DNA of 64,000 nucleotides from Marivivens sp. (GTDB lineage: Bacteria; Pseudomonadota; Alphaproteobacteria; Rhodobacterales; Rhodobacteraceae). The notes under the pieces are model-generated. The model made no database searches. It was not told the origin of the DNA and worked only from the letters and a program-made list of their open reading frames with translations. How positions within the stretch are numbered: the first letter of the stretch is position 1; every line of letters begins with the position of its first letter. A program made the translations under genes and the position numbers. The stretch is taken from NCBI GenBank assembly GCA_024642115.1, contig JAHEBU010000002.1, forward strand, positions 434,001 to 498,000, given 5' to 3'. This document shows, piece after piece, positions 17,055 through 25,930 of the stretch.

Positions 17055-17669
17055 TCACGGTTGCGACGGGGTCGCATCCTGTTCGGTCGCGGCCTGGGTC
17101 ATCACCCGGTTCATGCCGTCCACATATCGTCCAAACAGGTCCGAGAAGCGGAGGATATCCGCCTCGGACCAGTCCGATATCGCGTCCATGAGCAGGGCCC
17201 AACGGTCGTGCCGCAGGCGGGCGATCAGAGCATGTCCCTTTGGTGTGGGCGCGATGACGGAAACGCGGCCATCGGCCTGACTGGCCTGTCGGGTCACATA
17301 TCCCAGCCCAACCAGATCGGCGACGATCCGGCTGGCGCGGGAGGGGTCGAGCGACAGTTCCTCGGCCACCAGACCGATGGTCGCGGGCATGGGTTCGGGC
17401 CGAAGTATGCCGTAGGTGATCCGGGACACCGCATAAAGCCCCTGCAATTGCGACGGCTCCAGATCCAACCCCATCCGGGCGATCAAGAGTTGCAAAAACT
17501 CACCCTTTGCCATCCGCCTCTGATACTGGAATTGCACGGCATCAAGCGTCAGCAATGCATCGACCGCCCCCGCCGAATAACCCAAGGCAGACAGACGTTC
17601 AGCCGCCCCGCCCTGCACCTTGGCGGCGATGCGGGCGCGTTCGGCGCGGGGATCGGAGGGCTGGGTCAT
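17055..17669 (-). CDS. MarR family transcriptional regulator
   Basis: The 204-residue protein has a winged-helix core at about 85-165. ATIGLVAEELSLDPSRASRIVADL forms the helix-turn-helix and DGRVSVIAPTPKG the wing, as in MarR regulators. It diverges from a drug-efflux-type MFS gene, with which it shares a palindromic promoter, so it most likely represses both. A -10 candidate (minus strand, 17681-17676) puts the transcription start at or within one base of the ATG, suggesting a leaderless mRNA. The ligand is unknown. Confidence 0.88.
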   Translation of the reverse strand: MTQPSDPRAERARIAAKVQGGAAERLSALGYSAGAVDALLTLDAVQFQYQRRMAKGEFLQLLIARMGLDLEPSQLQGLYAVSRITYGILRPEPMPATIGLVAEELSLDPSRASRIVADLVGLGYVTRQASQADGRVSVIAPTPKGHALIARLRHDRWALLMDAISDWSEADILRFSDLFGRYVDGMNRVMTQAATEQDATPSQP

Positions 17670-17698
17670 GCGACGTATCTAGGGGCGCGGACCGTCCA

Positions 17699-17737
17699 TG
17701 TCAATTATATGCGTATCGCATCTATATGCGATTGACA
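17699..17737. promoter_or_regulatory. Palindromic operator with divergent -35 boxes
   Basis: A 39-base imperfect palindrome lies between marR-type and MFS genes. Its outer arms are TGTCAAT and ATTGACA, each of which contains a perfect TTGACA -35 box, one on each strand. Inside are ATGCG-TAT-CGCAT and a second ATGCG. The plus-strand -10 candidate is TATCTG at 17754-17759 (16-base spacer) and the minus-strand one is TAGATA at 17681-17676. MarR binding here would block both promoters. Confidence 0.65.
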
Positions 17738-17786
17738 CATAAATCCGCAGTGCTATCTGTCCCGCTGTCCCCTGCCCGAGGTTGCC

Positions 17787-19292
17787 ATGACAGACATCAC
17801 CGCCCAGCCCGAAAAGAGTTCGATCGCCGTTGTCATATCGTCGGTCGCGGTGCTGCTGCTGCTGGCCTCGCTGGACCAGACGATCGTGTCAACGGCCCTG
17901 CCTACCATTGTGGCGGACCTGGGCGGGCTGGATCACCTGAGTTGGGTCGTCACGGCCTATATCCTGTCGTCGACCGTGGTCGCTCCGCTTTATGGCAAGC
18001 TGAGCGATCTTTATGGTCGCCGGATCATGGTATTCATCGCGGTGGGCCTGTTTCTGGCCGGGTCGGTGTTCTGCGGGCTAAGCCAGAGCATGACAGCCCT
18101 GATTGTCAGCCGCGCCATTCAGGGGCTGGGCGGCGGCGGGTTGTTCGTGCTGGCCCTGTCGATCATCGGCGACGTGATCGCTCCGCAGGACCGGGGCAAG
18201 GTGCAGGTTGTGTTCACTGCCGTCTTTTCGATCTCGTCGATCATCGGGCCGCTGTTGGGCGGGTTTTTCGTTGAAAACCTGTCCTGGCACTGGATCTTCT
18301 ACATCAACCTGCCATTCGGGATCGCGGCCCTTGCGGGCTTTGCCTTGGGGTTCAAGGCACATCCCAAGCAGGTCAAGCACAAGATCGACTATGCGGGGGC
18401 AGTCCTGCTGACGTTGGCGCTGGGGTCGCTGGTGCTGATCTCGTCGCTGGGCGGGCGGACGTTTGGCTGGGGATCGCCGGAGATGCTGATCATGATCGCG
18501 GTCTGCGCGGTCAGTGGCGCAGCGTTCCTGTGGGTCGAGGGGCGGGCGGTCGAGCCTGTGCTGCCCCTGCGCCTGTTCCGCAACAACGTGTTCTGGGTCA
18601 CGTCCATCGTAGGATTTGTTGCCGGGGCGACCATTTTCGGGGCGCTCACCTTTCTGCCGCTGTATCTGCAAATCGTCCGGGGGGCGACTCCCACCGTATC
18701 GGGCTGGCTGCTGATCCCGATGACCTTTGGTATCCTTGCCGCCGCCCCTTTCGCGGGCCGCTACATGGGGCGCGAGGGGAAATATCGCATCCTGCCGATC
18801 ATCGGAACGGCCTGCCTGTCGGTCGGTACGCTGCTACTGACCACGCTGACGGCAACCACGCCGCTGCCACTGGTCGGGGTTTATATCGCCGTCGTGGGCG
18901 TGGGCCTTGGCTGCATCTTTCCGGTCGTGACGACCGCCGTGCAAAACGCCGTAGCCCGTGAACAGATCGGCACGGCCACGGCGGCGGGCCTGATGTTCCG
19001 GCAGGTGGGTGGGTCGTTGGCGGTTGCGCTGTATGGGGCGCTGTTCGCAGGCGGCATGGCGCGGGCGCTGGACGGCGTGCCGGGCGTGACACCAGAAATG
19101 GCCAATGAAATCGGCCCCCAGACCGTGGCGGGCCTGCCCGACGCGGTGCGTAGCGTGGTGTCGGACGGCGTGGTGGCTGCGCTGCACCCCGTCTATCTGG
19201 TGGCATTCTTTGTGGCGGTGATCGGGTTCGGATTTTCGTGGCTACTCAAGGAAATTCCGCTGACAAACCGGATGGTACCCAAAGGCGAATAG
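17787..19292 (+). CDS. DHA2-type MFS drug efflux transporter
   Basis: The 501-residue membrane protein belongs to the 14-helix EmrB/QacA branch of the major facilitator superfamily. LDQTIVSTALPTI near residue 30 is the DHA2 signature, and YGKLSDLYGRR near 70 is MFS motif A. At least a dozen hydrophobic segments follow. It is expected to expel hydrophobic compounds using the proton gradient across the inner membrane. Control by the divergent MarR regulator is suggested by the shared palindrome. No membrane-fusion partner gene lies nearby. Confidence 0.9.
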   Translation: MTDITAQPEKSSIAVVISSVAVLLLLASLDQTIVSTALPTIVADLGGLDHLSWVVTAYILSSTVVAPLYGKLSDLYGRRIMVFIAVGLFLAGSVFCGLSQSMTALIVSRAIQGLGGGGLFVLALSIIGDVIAPQDRGKVQVVFTAVFSISSIIGPLLGGFFVENLSWHWIFYINLPFGIAALAGFALGFKAHPKQVKHKIDYAGAVLLTLALGSLVLISSLGGRTFGWGSPEMLIMIAVCAVSGAAFLWVEGRAVEPVLPLRLFRNNVFWVTSIVGFVAGATIFGALTFLPLYLQIVRGATPTVSGWLLIPMTFGILAAAPFAGRYMGREGKYRILPIIGTACLSVGTLLLTTLTATTPLPLVGVYIAVVGVGLGCIFPVVTTAVQNAVAREQIGTATAAGLMFRQVGGSLAVALYGALFAGGMARALDGVPGVTPEMANEIGPQTVAGLPDAVRSVVSDGVVAALHPVYLVAFFVAVIGFGFSWLLKEIPLTNRMVPKGE

Positions 19293-19398
19293 CGGCGCAG
19301 CGTTAGCGTTAACTCAGGCCCTGAAACGCCCAAAATCCCCTGTTGCCGCTGCGCTGGAATCTCCCTACCGTTGCTGCAACTGCAAAAGGATTTCCGAT

Positions 19399-22300
19399 AT
19401 GGCCGAGTTCAAGAAGATCCTCATCGCCAACCGGGGCGAAATCGCCATCCGCGTGATGCGTGCCGCCAACGAGATGGGCAAAAAGACCGTCGCCGTCTTT
19501 GCCGAAGAGGACAAACTGGGCCTGCACCGGTTCAAGGCAGACGAAGCCTACCGCATCGGAGAGGGTTTGGGCCCGGTGGCCGCCTATCTGTCGATCCCCG
19601 AAATCATCCGCGTGGCCAAGATGTCGGGTGCGGATGCCATCCACCCCGGCTATGGCCTTTTGTCCGAGAACCCCGAGTTCGTGGATGCCTGCGACGCTGC
19701 GGGCATCACCTTTATTGGCCCCAAGGCCAAGACCATGCGCGAGCTGGGCGACAAGGCATCGGCCCGTCAGGTGGCCATCGCCGCAGGCGTCCCCGTGATC
19801 CCCGCCACCGATGTCCTTGGCGACGACATGGCCCTGATCAAGAAACAAGCGGCCGAGGTCGGCTATCCCCTGATGCTCAAGGCGTCGTGGGGCGGTGGCG
19901 GACGGGGGATGCGCCCAATCGAGTCCGAAAAGGAGCTTGAGGAAAAGGTCCGCGAGGGCCGACGCGAGGCCGAGGCCGCCTTTGGCAACGGCGAAGGCTA
20001 TCTGGAAAAGATGATCCTGCGCGCCCGCCATGTGGAGGTTCAGATCCTGGGCGACAAGCATGGCCATATCTATCACCTGTGGGAACGCGACTGTTCGGTC
20101 CAGCGCCGCAACCAAAAGGTGGTGGAACGCGCCCCTGCCCCGTACCTGTCCCCCGCCCAGCGCGAACAGATCTGCAATCTGGGCAAAAAGATCTGCGAGC
20201 ATGTGAATTACGAATGTGCCGGCACCGTCGAATTCCTGATGGATATGGACAGTGGCAACTTCTACTTCATCGAGGTGAACCCCCGCGTTCAGGTGGAGCA
20301 TACCGTTACCGAAGAGGTGACCGGCATCGACATCGTCCGCGCCCAGATCCTGATCGCCGAGGGCAAGTCGCTGATGGAGGCGACAGGCTGTGCGTCGCAA
20401 TATGATGTGAAACTCGACGGTCACGCCCTGCAATGCCGGGTCACGACCGAGGACCCGCTGAACAACTTCATCCCCGACTATGGCCGCATCCAGATGTATC
20501 GGTCAGCCACCGGACCGGGCATTCGTCTGGACGGCGGCACCGCCTATTCCGGGGCGGTTATCACCCGCTATTACGACAGCCTGCTGACCAAGGTCACGGC
20601 GCGGGCGCCGACGCCCGAAATGGCGATTGCACGGATGGACCGGGCGCTGCGCGAATTCCGAATTCGCGGTGTCAGCACCAACATCGCCTTTGTCGAAAAC
20701 CTGCTCAAACATCCGACATTCTTGTCGAACCAGTACACGACCAAGTTCATCGACACGACGCCCGAGCTGTTCCACTTCAAGAAGCGCCGTGACCGGGCGA
20801 CCAAGATCCTGACCTATATCGCGGACATCACCGTCAACGGACATCCCGAAACCGAAGGTCGCCCCCGCCCGGCGGCGGATGTAAAACTGCCCCGCGCCCC
20901 GGTGAAATCGCTGCTGGAAACATTGCCTGGCACGCGGACCCTGCTAGCCGAAAAAGGGCCCAAGGCAGTGGCCGAATGGATGCTGGCGCAAAAGCAGCTT
21001 CTGATCACCGACACGACCATGCGCGACGGACACCAGTCTCTGCTGGCGACCCGGATGCGGTCGATCGACATGATCCGTGTGGCCCCCACCTATGCTGCCA
21101 AGATGTCCAACCTGTTCAGCGTGGAATGCTGGGGCGGGGCGACGTTCGACGTGGCCTACCGGTTCTTGCAGGAATGTCCGTGGCAGCGCCTGCGCGACAT
21201 CCGGGAAAAGATGCCCAATATCATGACGCAAATGCTGCTGCGGGCGTCCAATGGCGTGGGCTACACCAACTATCCCGACAACGTGGTGCAGTTCTTTGTG
21301 AAACAAGCCGCCGAGTCTGGCGTGGACGTGTTCCGCGTGTTCGACAGCCTGAACTGGGTGGACAACATGCGCGTCGCCATGGACGCCGTGATCGAGGCGA
21401 ACAAGGTCTGCGAAGGGTCGATCTGCTATACAGGTGACCTGCTGGACCCGGCCCGGTCCAAGTATGACCTGAAATACTATGTCGGCATGGCCAAGGAGCT
21501 TGAGAAAGCCGGAGCGCATGTTCTGGGGCTCAAGGACATGGCGGGGCTGCTCAAACCCGCCGCGGCCAGCGTTCTGATCAAGGCGCTCAAGTCCGAAGTC
21601 GGGCTGCCGATCCATTTCCACACCCACGACACATCGGGCGCCGCGATTGCCACAATCCTTGCCGCCTCTGCCGCCGGGGTCGATGCTGTGGACGCGGCGA
21701 TGGACGCGCTGTCAGGCAACACCTCGCAGCCGACCCTTGGGTCCGTGGTCGAAGCGCTGCGCGGGACGGACCGGGATACGGGTCTGGATATTGCCGCGAT
21801 CCGCGAGATTTCCAACTATTGGGAACAGGTGCGCAGCCACTATACGGCCTTTGAGAGCGGCCTTCAGGCCCCCGCGTCCGAGGTGTACCTGCACGAAATG
21901 CCCGGCGGGCAATTCACCAACCTCAAGGCGCAGGCGCGGTCGCTAGGGCTCGAAGACCGCTGGCACGAGGTGGCGCAGACCTATGCAGATGTGAACCAGA
22001 TGTTCGGCGACATCGTCAAGGTCACGCCTTCGTCCAAGGTGGTAGGCGACATGGCCCTGATGATGGTGTCGCAGGGTCTGACCCGCGCGCAGGTCGAGGA
22101 CCCTGCGGTCGACGTGGTGTTCCCCGACAGCGTGGTGGACATGATGAAGGGCAACCTTGGCCAGCCTCCAGGCGGCTGGCCCAAGGCGATCCAGAAAAAG
22201 ATCCTCAAGGGCGAAAAGCCCCTGACCGATCGTCCCGGCAAACACCTGCCCCCGGTCGATATCGAGGCCGTGCGAGCCGAGGTGACAAAGATGCTCGAGG

Positions 22301-22842
22301 GCAAGGCGGTCGATGACGAAGACCTGAACGGATACCTCATGTATCCCAAGGTGTTCCTCGATTACATGGGCCGCCACCGGACCTATGGCCCGGTGCGCAC
22401 CCTGCCCACGCGCAATTTCTTTTATGGAATGGAGCCCGGCGAAGAGATCAGCGTCGAAATCGACCCCGGCAAGACGCTCGAAGTCCGCCTGCAAGCCGTG
22501 GGCGAGATGACCGATGACGGTGACGTCCGGGTGTTCTTCGAGTTGAACGGCCAGCCGCGAACGATCCGCGTCCCAAACCGCATCATGGCCGCCAAGACCG
22601 CAAAGCGGCCCAAGGCCGAGGCGGGCAACCCCAACCACATCGGCGCGCCGATGCCGGGGGTTGTGGCGACCGTCGGGGCCGTCGTGGGCAAACCGGTCAA
22701 GGCAGGCGACCTTCTGCTGACCATCGAGGCTATGAAGATGGAAACAGGCATCCACGCCGACCGCGACGCCGTTATCAAGGCAGTTTACGTTCAGGCCGGC
22801 GGGCAGATCGATGCCAAGGACCTGCTGGTTGAACTGGAGTGA
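19399..22842 (+). CDS. pyc: Pyruvate carboxylase
   Basis: This 1147-residue biotin enzyme makes oxaloacetate from pyruvate, bicarbonate and ATP, refilling the TCA cycle. All parts are on one chain: an N-terminal biotin carboxylase (from ILIANRGEIAIR at about 7, with the Gly-rich ATP loop WGGGGRGMR), a carboxyltransferase domain beginning TDTTMRDGHQS near residue 537, and a C-terminal biotinyl domain with EAMKMETG, the biotin-accepting lysine being Lys1113. AAAAGGA precedes the ATG at good spacing. Two perfect palindromes follow the stop immediately. Confidence 0.97.
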   Translation: MAEFKKILIANRGEIAIRVMRAANEMGKKTVAVFAEEDKLGLHRFKADEAYRIGEGLGPVAAYLSIPEIIRVAKMSGADAIHPGYGLLSENPEFVDACDAAGITFIGPKAKTMRELGDKASARQVAIAAGVPVIPATDVLGDDMALIKKQAAEVGYPLMLKASWGGGGRGMRPIESEKELEEKVREGRREAEAAFGNGEGYLEKMILRARHVEVQILGDKHGHIYHLWERDCSVQRRNQKVVERAPAPYLSPAQREQICNLGKKICEHVNYECAGTVEFLMDMDSGNFYFIEVNPRVQVEHTVTEEVTGIDIVRAQILIAEGKSLMEATGCASQYDVKLDGHALQCRVTTEDPLNNFIPDYGRIQMYRSATGPGIRLDGGTAYSGAVITRYYDSLLTKVTARAPTPEMAIARMDRALREFRIRGVSTNIAFVENLLKHPTFLSNQYTTKFIDTTPELFHFKKRRDRATKILTYIADITVNGHPETEGRPRPAADVKLPRAPVKSLLETLPGTRTLLAEKGPKAVAEWMLAQKQLLITDTTMRDGHQSLLATRMRSIDMIRVAPTYAAKMSNLFSVECWGGATFDVAYRFLQECPWQRLRDIREKMPNIMTQMLLRASNGVGYTNYPDNVVQFFVKQAAESGVDVFRVFDSLNWVDNMRVAMDAVIEANKVCEGSICYTGDLLDPARSKYDLKYYVGMAKELEKAGAHVLGLKDMAGLLKPAAASVLIKALKSEVGLPIHFHTHDTSGAAIATILAASAAGVDAVDAAMDALSGNTSQPTLGSVVEALRGTDRDTGLDIAAIREISNYWEQVRSHYTAFESGLQAPASEVYLHEMPGGQFTNLKAQARSLGLEDRWHEVAQTYADVNQMFGDIVKVTPSSKVVGDMALMMVSQGLTRAQVEDPAVDVVFPDSVVDMMKGNLGQPPGGWPKAIQKKILKGEKPLTDRPGKHLPPVDIEAVRAEVTKMLEGKAVDDEDLNGYLMYPKVFLDYMGRHRTYGPVRTLPTRNFFYGMEPGEEISVEIDPGKTLEVRLQAVGEMTDDGDVRVFFELNGQPRTIRVPNRIMAAKTAKRPKAEAGNPNHIGAPMPGVVATVGAVVGKPVKAGDLLLTIEAMKMETGIHADRDAVIKAVYVQAGGQIDAKDLLVELE

Positions 22843-22843
22843 G

Positions 22844-22895
22844 CCGGAAAATGCACATTTTCCGGGACGAAAATCTGTTCAGATTTTCGTGTCCC
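22844..22895. repeat. Two tandem perfect palindromes after pyc
   Basis: CCGGAAAATG/CATTTTCCGG (22844-22865, two-base centre) is followed at once by ACGAAAATCTG/CAGATTTTCGT (22867-22890, two-base centre TT), with GGG and CCC outside. The first starts one base past the pyc stop. They could act as a terminator or mRNA 3' stabiliser, or be a dispersed repeat; neither has the T tail of a classic terminator. Confidence 0.7.
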
Positions 22896-22899
22896 TGAC

Positions 22900-23289
22900 G
22901 TGATGCGGCTCGCCTCACTGGCCATCCTCGTGCCCGACTACGACGCGGGGATCGACTTTTTCTGCCGTCAGATGGGCTTTGACCTGCTCGAAGACACGGA
23001 TGTGGGCGGGGGCAAACGCTGGGTGCGGGTGGCACTTGCGGGGGCCGAGACGTCCTTTCTGCTGGCCCGCGCGGTGGGCGAGCAGGCCGACTTTGTCGGC
23101 AAACAGGGCGGCGGGCGCGTCTGGCTGTTCCTGCAAACCGATGATTTCGCCCGCGATCATGCGGCGATGTCGGCCAAAGGCGTCGCCTTTCAGGAAGCCC
23201 CGCGCGCTGAATCCTATGGCACCGTCGCCGTCTTTGCCGATCCGTGGGGCAACCGCTGGGACCTGATCCAGTTCACCGGGCAAAAATGA
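22900..23289 (+). CDS. VOC (glyoxalase/bleomycin resistance) family protein
   Basis: The 129-residue protein shows one vicinal-oxygen-chelate module pair. It begins LASLAILVPDYDAGIDFF, typical of the first strand and helix, and ends with FADPWGNRWDLIQF, typical of the last strand. The N-terminal metal His common in these proteins is not at the usual place, and the late Glu position is Asp in WDLIQF, so catalytic metal binding is uncertain. It lies 57 bases after pyc with only palindromes between, so it may be read through from pyc. Function unknown. Confidence 0.8.
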   Translation: MMRLASLAILVPDYDAGIDFFCRQMGFDLLEDTDVGGGKRWVRVALAGAETSFLLARAVGEQADFVGKQGGGRVWLFLQTDDFARDHAAMSAKGVAFQEAPRAESYGTVAVFADPWGNRWDLIQFTGQK

Positions 23290-23357
23290 ACGTCCAGCCG
23301 CATTTTCCGCTTGCAGGCTGCATCGTCTCTCACTAGATCACCCCTCACGAAACGGAC

Positions 23358-23432
23358 GCGGGCGTAGCTCAGGGGTAGAGCATAACCTTGCCAAGGTTAG
23401 GGTCGAGAGTTCGAATCTCTTCGCCCGCTCCA
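23358..23432 (+). tRNA. tRNA-Gly (GCC anticodon)
   Basis: A complete 75-base cloverleaf is encoded with its CCA end. The acceptor GCGGGCG (23358-23364) pairs with CGCCCGC (23422-23428), followed by discriminator T and CCA. The D-arm has GCTC with GAGC. The anticodon arm AACCTTGCCAAGGTT gives anticodon GCC. The T-arm GAGAGTTCGAATCTC has the TTCGAAT loop. It reads glycine GGC and GGT codons. Confidence 0.97.
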
Positions 23433-23505
23433 GTTTCGGACCACACCACCCCCTTGATTGATCGCAGAACCATGCGCATCTGCCCCAGACAGGGGGTCGG
23501 CCTTC

Positions 23506-24336
23506 ATGATTGCAGCGCAGGATACGACCGACATCGAGGCGTGGTTTGTAGCGGCACATGCTCGCATTCCCGGCTTTTGCACCCGGCATTTCAGCCTGTG
23601 GGGCACGATCAAACTTCATCGCGCCGCCCTCGGTCTTGATCTGATCCGTGCTCCAACCAACGTTCTGCTGGCGCCGCTGTTCCTGCTCTCGCGCATCGTC
23701 GGACTGATCCTGCGACTGTGCCGGGCGCGCCGAGCGGCCGACTGGATCGCGGCTCACCCCCTCGTGTTGCGCACGGCAGTGGCCGCCCGTGTCGAACGGC
23801 TGGTCCTGACAGAGGTGCTTGGCCTGAACGACGGCCCGCTACCGCAGGTCCTGCGTCCGCTCGGAGACTATAGCGGCACCAGAAACGCCATGGCCGAAAT
23901 CACGACATCCCTTGGCACGCTGGGCACCGGGGCGATCCTGTTCAAGACGGTGACGCCCGGTGTGGTGACGCTGGCCCCGGCGATGGCGCTGACCTGGGCG
24001 CAGGCAGCAGCGATTGCGGCGTTCCCGCTGGGTGGAGGGCTGGGGTCCACATGGTACTGGATGTTCCCCACACATGCGCCGCTGTCGCTGATGATCGGCG
24101 TGGGGATCGGGCTGTCACTGGCGGCATCGGTCCTGACCACCTTTGCCGGAATCGTTGCCGATCCGGTGCAACAGATGCTTGGGATGCATCGCCGCAGACT
24201 GCGCCGGTTCGTGACCACGATCGAGCGGGTGCAGCGCGGAGAGCCCGCCCGATTTCGCGCCCATGAACACCTGGTCGCCCGCATGGGGGACCTGGCCGAC
24301 CTGTCGGTCAGCATGGTTCGCTTGTTCCGCCCCTGA
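23506..24336 (+). CDS. Membrane protein of unknown function
   Basis: The 276-residue product has hydrophobic stretches near residues 45-65, 130-170 and 185-225, so it is probably an inner-membrane protein. I do not recognise a characterised family with certainty; it resembles unnamed DUF6635-like proteins of Rhodobacteraceae. The ATG at 23506 has AGGGGG nine bases upstream and was preferred to the longer frame, which would begin inside the tRNA downstream region. It contains a Gly-Leu-Gly-rich helix (PLGGGLGS) and ends in a basic amphipathic tail. Confidence 0.65.
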   Translation: MIAAQDTTDIEAWFVAAHARIPGFCTRHFSLWGTIKLHRAALGLDLIRAPTNVLLAPLFLLSRIVGLILRLCRARRAADWIAAHPLVLRTAVAARVERLVLTEVLGLNDGPLPQVLRPLGDYSGTRNAMAEITTSLGTLGTGAILFKTVTPGVVTLAPAMALTWAQAAAIAAFPLGGGLGSTWYWMFPTHAPLSLMIGVGIGLSLAASVLTTFAGIVADPVQQMLGMHRRRLRRFVTTIERVQRGEPARFRAHEHLVARMGDLADLSVSMVRLFRP

Positions 24337-24431
24337 GCCTCGTGAAAATCGCTGCAGTCGCGAAAACCGGACTTGCCGGGTGCGCCAACTCGCGCCACTC
24401 TGGTGACAATTGCACCATCGGAGTTTTTCTA

Positions 24432-25427
24432 ATGTGGGATTTCAATATCGGCACAGCCATGGGGCTGATGCGCAAAACCGCCCCCTTTATCGTGTTCCGG
24501 ATGCTGGTCTATTTCGGCATCGCTGTGGCCTATGTGCTGGTCACGGGGACAGGCGCGGGTGTCGGCTATGGCATCGGCGGGTTCGGAGACAGCGATTTCC
24601 GCATCTCTTCCACGTTCTGGGGCGGGGCCATCGGGTTCGGACTGACTGCCGGGGTGATCTATTTCCTGAGAGAGTACCTGCTTTATATCGTCAAGGCCGG
24701 GCATATCGCCGTCATGGTTGAACTGCTCGAGGGGCGCGACCTGCCCGGCGGGCAAGGTCAGATCGAATACGCCAGCAAGATCGTCAAGGAACGGTTTGGG
24801 CAGGCGTCGGTCCTGTTCGGGCTTGATCAACTGATCAAGGGGGTGGTCAACGCCATCACCGGCCTGGTGCAGGGGATCATGAATTTCCTTCCCATTCCGG
24901 GGTTGCAGAACCTGATGGGCGTCGTGCGCGCCTATCTGCGGCTGGCCGTGGGTCTGGTGGACGAGGTGATCCTTGCCCATACCTTGCGGACCCGGTCGGA
25001 AAATCCCTGGGCCTCGGCGAAAGAGGCGCTGGTGCTGTATGGCCAGAACGCGGGGCCGATGCTGAAAAACGCGGCCTGGCTGACACTGTTCACCTACGGT
25101 CTGTCGTTCGTGGTGTTTCTGGTGATGCTCGCCCCTGCGGCGGCGGTCGTCTACCTGATCCCCGGGGCATGGTCGGCAGGCGGTGTCATCTTTGCACTGA
25201 TCTTTGCCTGGGCGGTCAAGGTGGCGCTGATCGAACCCTTCGCCATCGCCTGCCTGTTGCAGGCCTTTTTCAAGGTGACGGCGGGACAGACGCCCAATCC
25301 GGACTGGGAGCGCAAGTTGGAATCCGCATCGGCCAAGTTCAAGAAACTGGGCGAGCGGGCATTGACCTGGGGCAAGCGCGGAATGGGCACACCCAAGCCA
25401 GTTGGGCCGGACGCCGAGGCGGTCTGA
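24432..25427 (+). CDS. Polytopic membrane protein of unknown function
   Basis: The 331-residue protein has hydrophobic segments at about 20-40, 55-78, 215-250 and 255-275, separated by a cytoplasmic-looking central portion rich in Lys and Glu. The C terminus is a Lys/Ala-rich tail (ASAKFKKLGERAL). GGAG lies eight bases before the ATG at 24432; the longer frame to 24342 would overlap nothing known but lacks such a site. Residues such as NFLPIPGLQNLMG suggest a conserved loop. I do not recognise the family. It converges with the gene at 25519 across a strong hairpin. Confidence 0.65.
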   Translation: MWDFNIGTAMGLMRKTAPFIVFRMLVYFGIAVAYVLVTGTGAGVGYGIGGFGDSDFRISSTFWGGAIGFGLTAGVIYFLREYLLYIVKAGHIAVMVELLEGRDLPGGQGQIEYASKIVKERFGQASVLFGLDQLIKGVVNAITGLVQGIMNFLPIPGLQNLMGVVRAYLRLAVGLVDEVILAHTLRTRSENPWASAKEALVLYGQNAGPMLKNAAWLTLFTYGLSFVVFLVMLAPAAAVVYLIPGAWSAGGVIFALIFAWAVKVALIEPFAIACLLQAFFKVTAGQTPNPDWERKLESASAKFKKLGERALTWGKRGMGTPKPVGPDAEAV

Positions 25428-25444
25428 ACCGACCATTTGTCAAT

Positions 25445-25470
25445 AACTGGCCCGCCCTGGTGGGCCAGTT
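25445..25470. terminator. Bidirectional terminator-like hairpin
   Basis: AACTGGCCC (25445-25453) pairs perfectly with GGGCCAGTT (25462-25470) around an eight-base loop. It lies midway between two convergent genes, so it can serve both. No long T run follows on either strand. Confidence 0.6.
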
Positions 25471-25518
25471 GCCGGACACTGTGGCATCTGCCCGGTGTGC
25501 GGTCCGACCCTGTCGCCT

Positions 25519-25758
25519 TTAGAACGCCTTGAACGTGAGTGTGGTCAGCGTCCGTTCGATCCCATCAATGTCGGCCACACTTTCATTGATGAAATGACCC
25601 ACGTCAGCCCCTTCGGGGATGTAGATCTTCATCAGCAGGTCATAGTCGCCGCTGGTCGAATACAGTTCGGAATGGATTTCCTTAAGCGTGATCTGATCCG
25701 CCACCTTGTAGGTGGTGCCGGGGCGGCAACGGATCTGGACAAAGACACAGGTTGTCAT
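25519..25758 (-). CDS. Stand-alone Lrp/AsnC effector (RAM) domain protein
   Basis: The 79-residue protein matches only the ligand-binding half of Lrp regulators: CVFVQIRCRPGTTYKVADQI opens the first strand and helix, and TSGDYDLLMKIYIPEGADVG is the classic RAM core. There is no DNA-binding domain. Such stand-alone RAM proteins form oligomers that bind amino acids. The ATG at 25758 follows a GAGG site; the longer open frame adds 46 unrelated residues and was rejected. Its role is unknown. Confidence 0.85.
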   Translation of the reverse strand: MTTCVFVQIRCRPGTTYKVADQITLKEIHSELYSTSGDYDLLMKIYIPEGADVGHFINESVADIDGIERTLTTLTFKAF

Positions 25759-25930
25759 CGGGGCCTCGTTTGCTTTGTCGCAAGGTCGCATGGCCAGAGC
25801 ATTGACCGCAATGACAGAATACATCGTAGGATATAGAGGGCGCTGCCCCAGCCGTGCCAGCGGCAAGGCAATGGCGACCCCGGTCAGGGCCGCCATTCGG
25901 TTTCAAGTCCATCCTGTGCGTCTGGGACGA

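Noticed and set aside
20433-22755. Long antisense open frames over pyc and similar ones over murD, mraY, uvrD and the RTX gene
   Set aside because: They are shadows produced by GC-rich codon use; the opposite strand encodes well conserved enzymes over the same bases.
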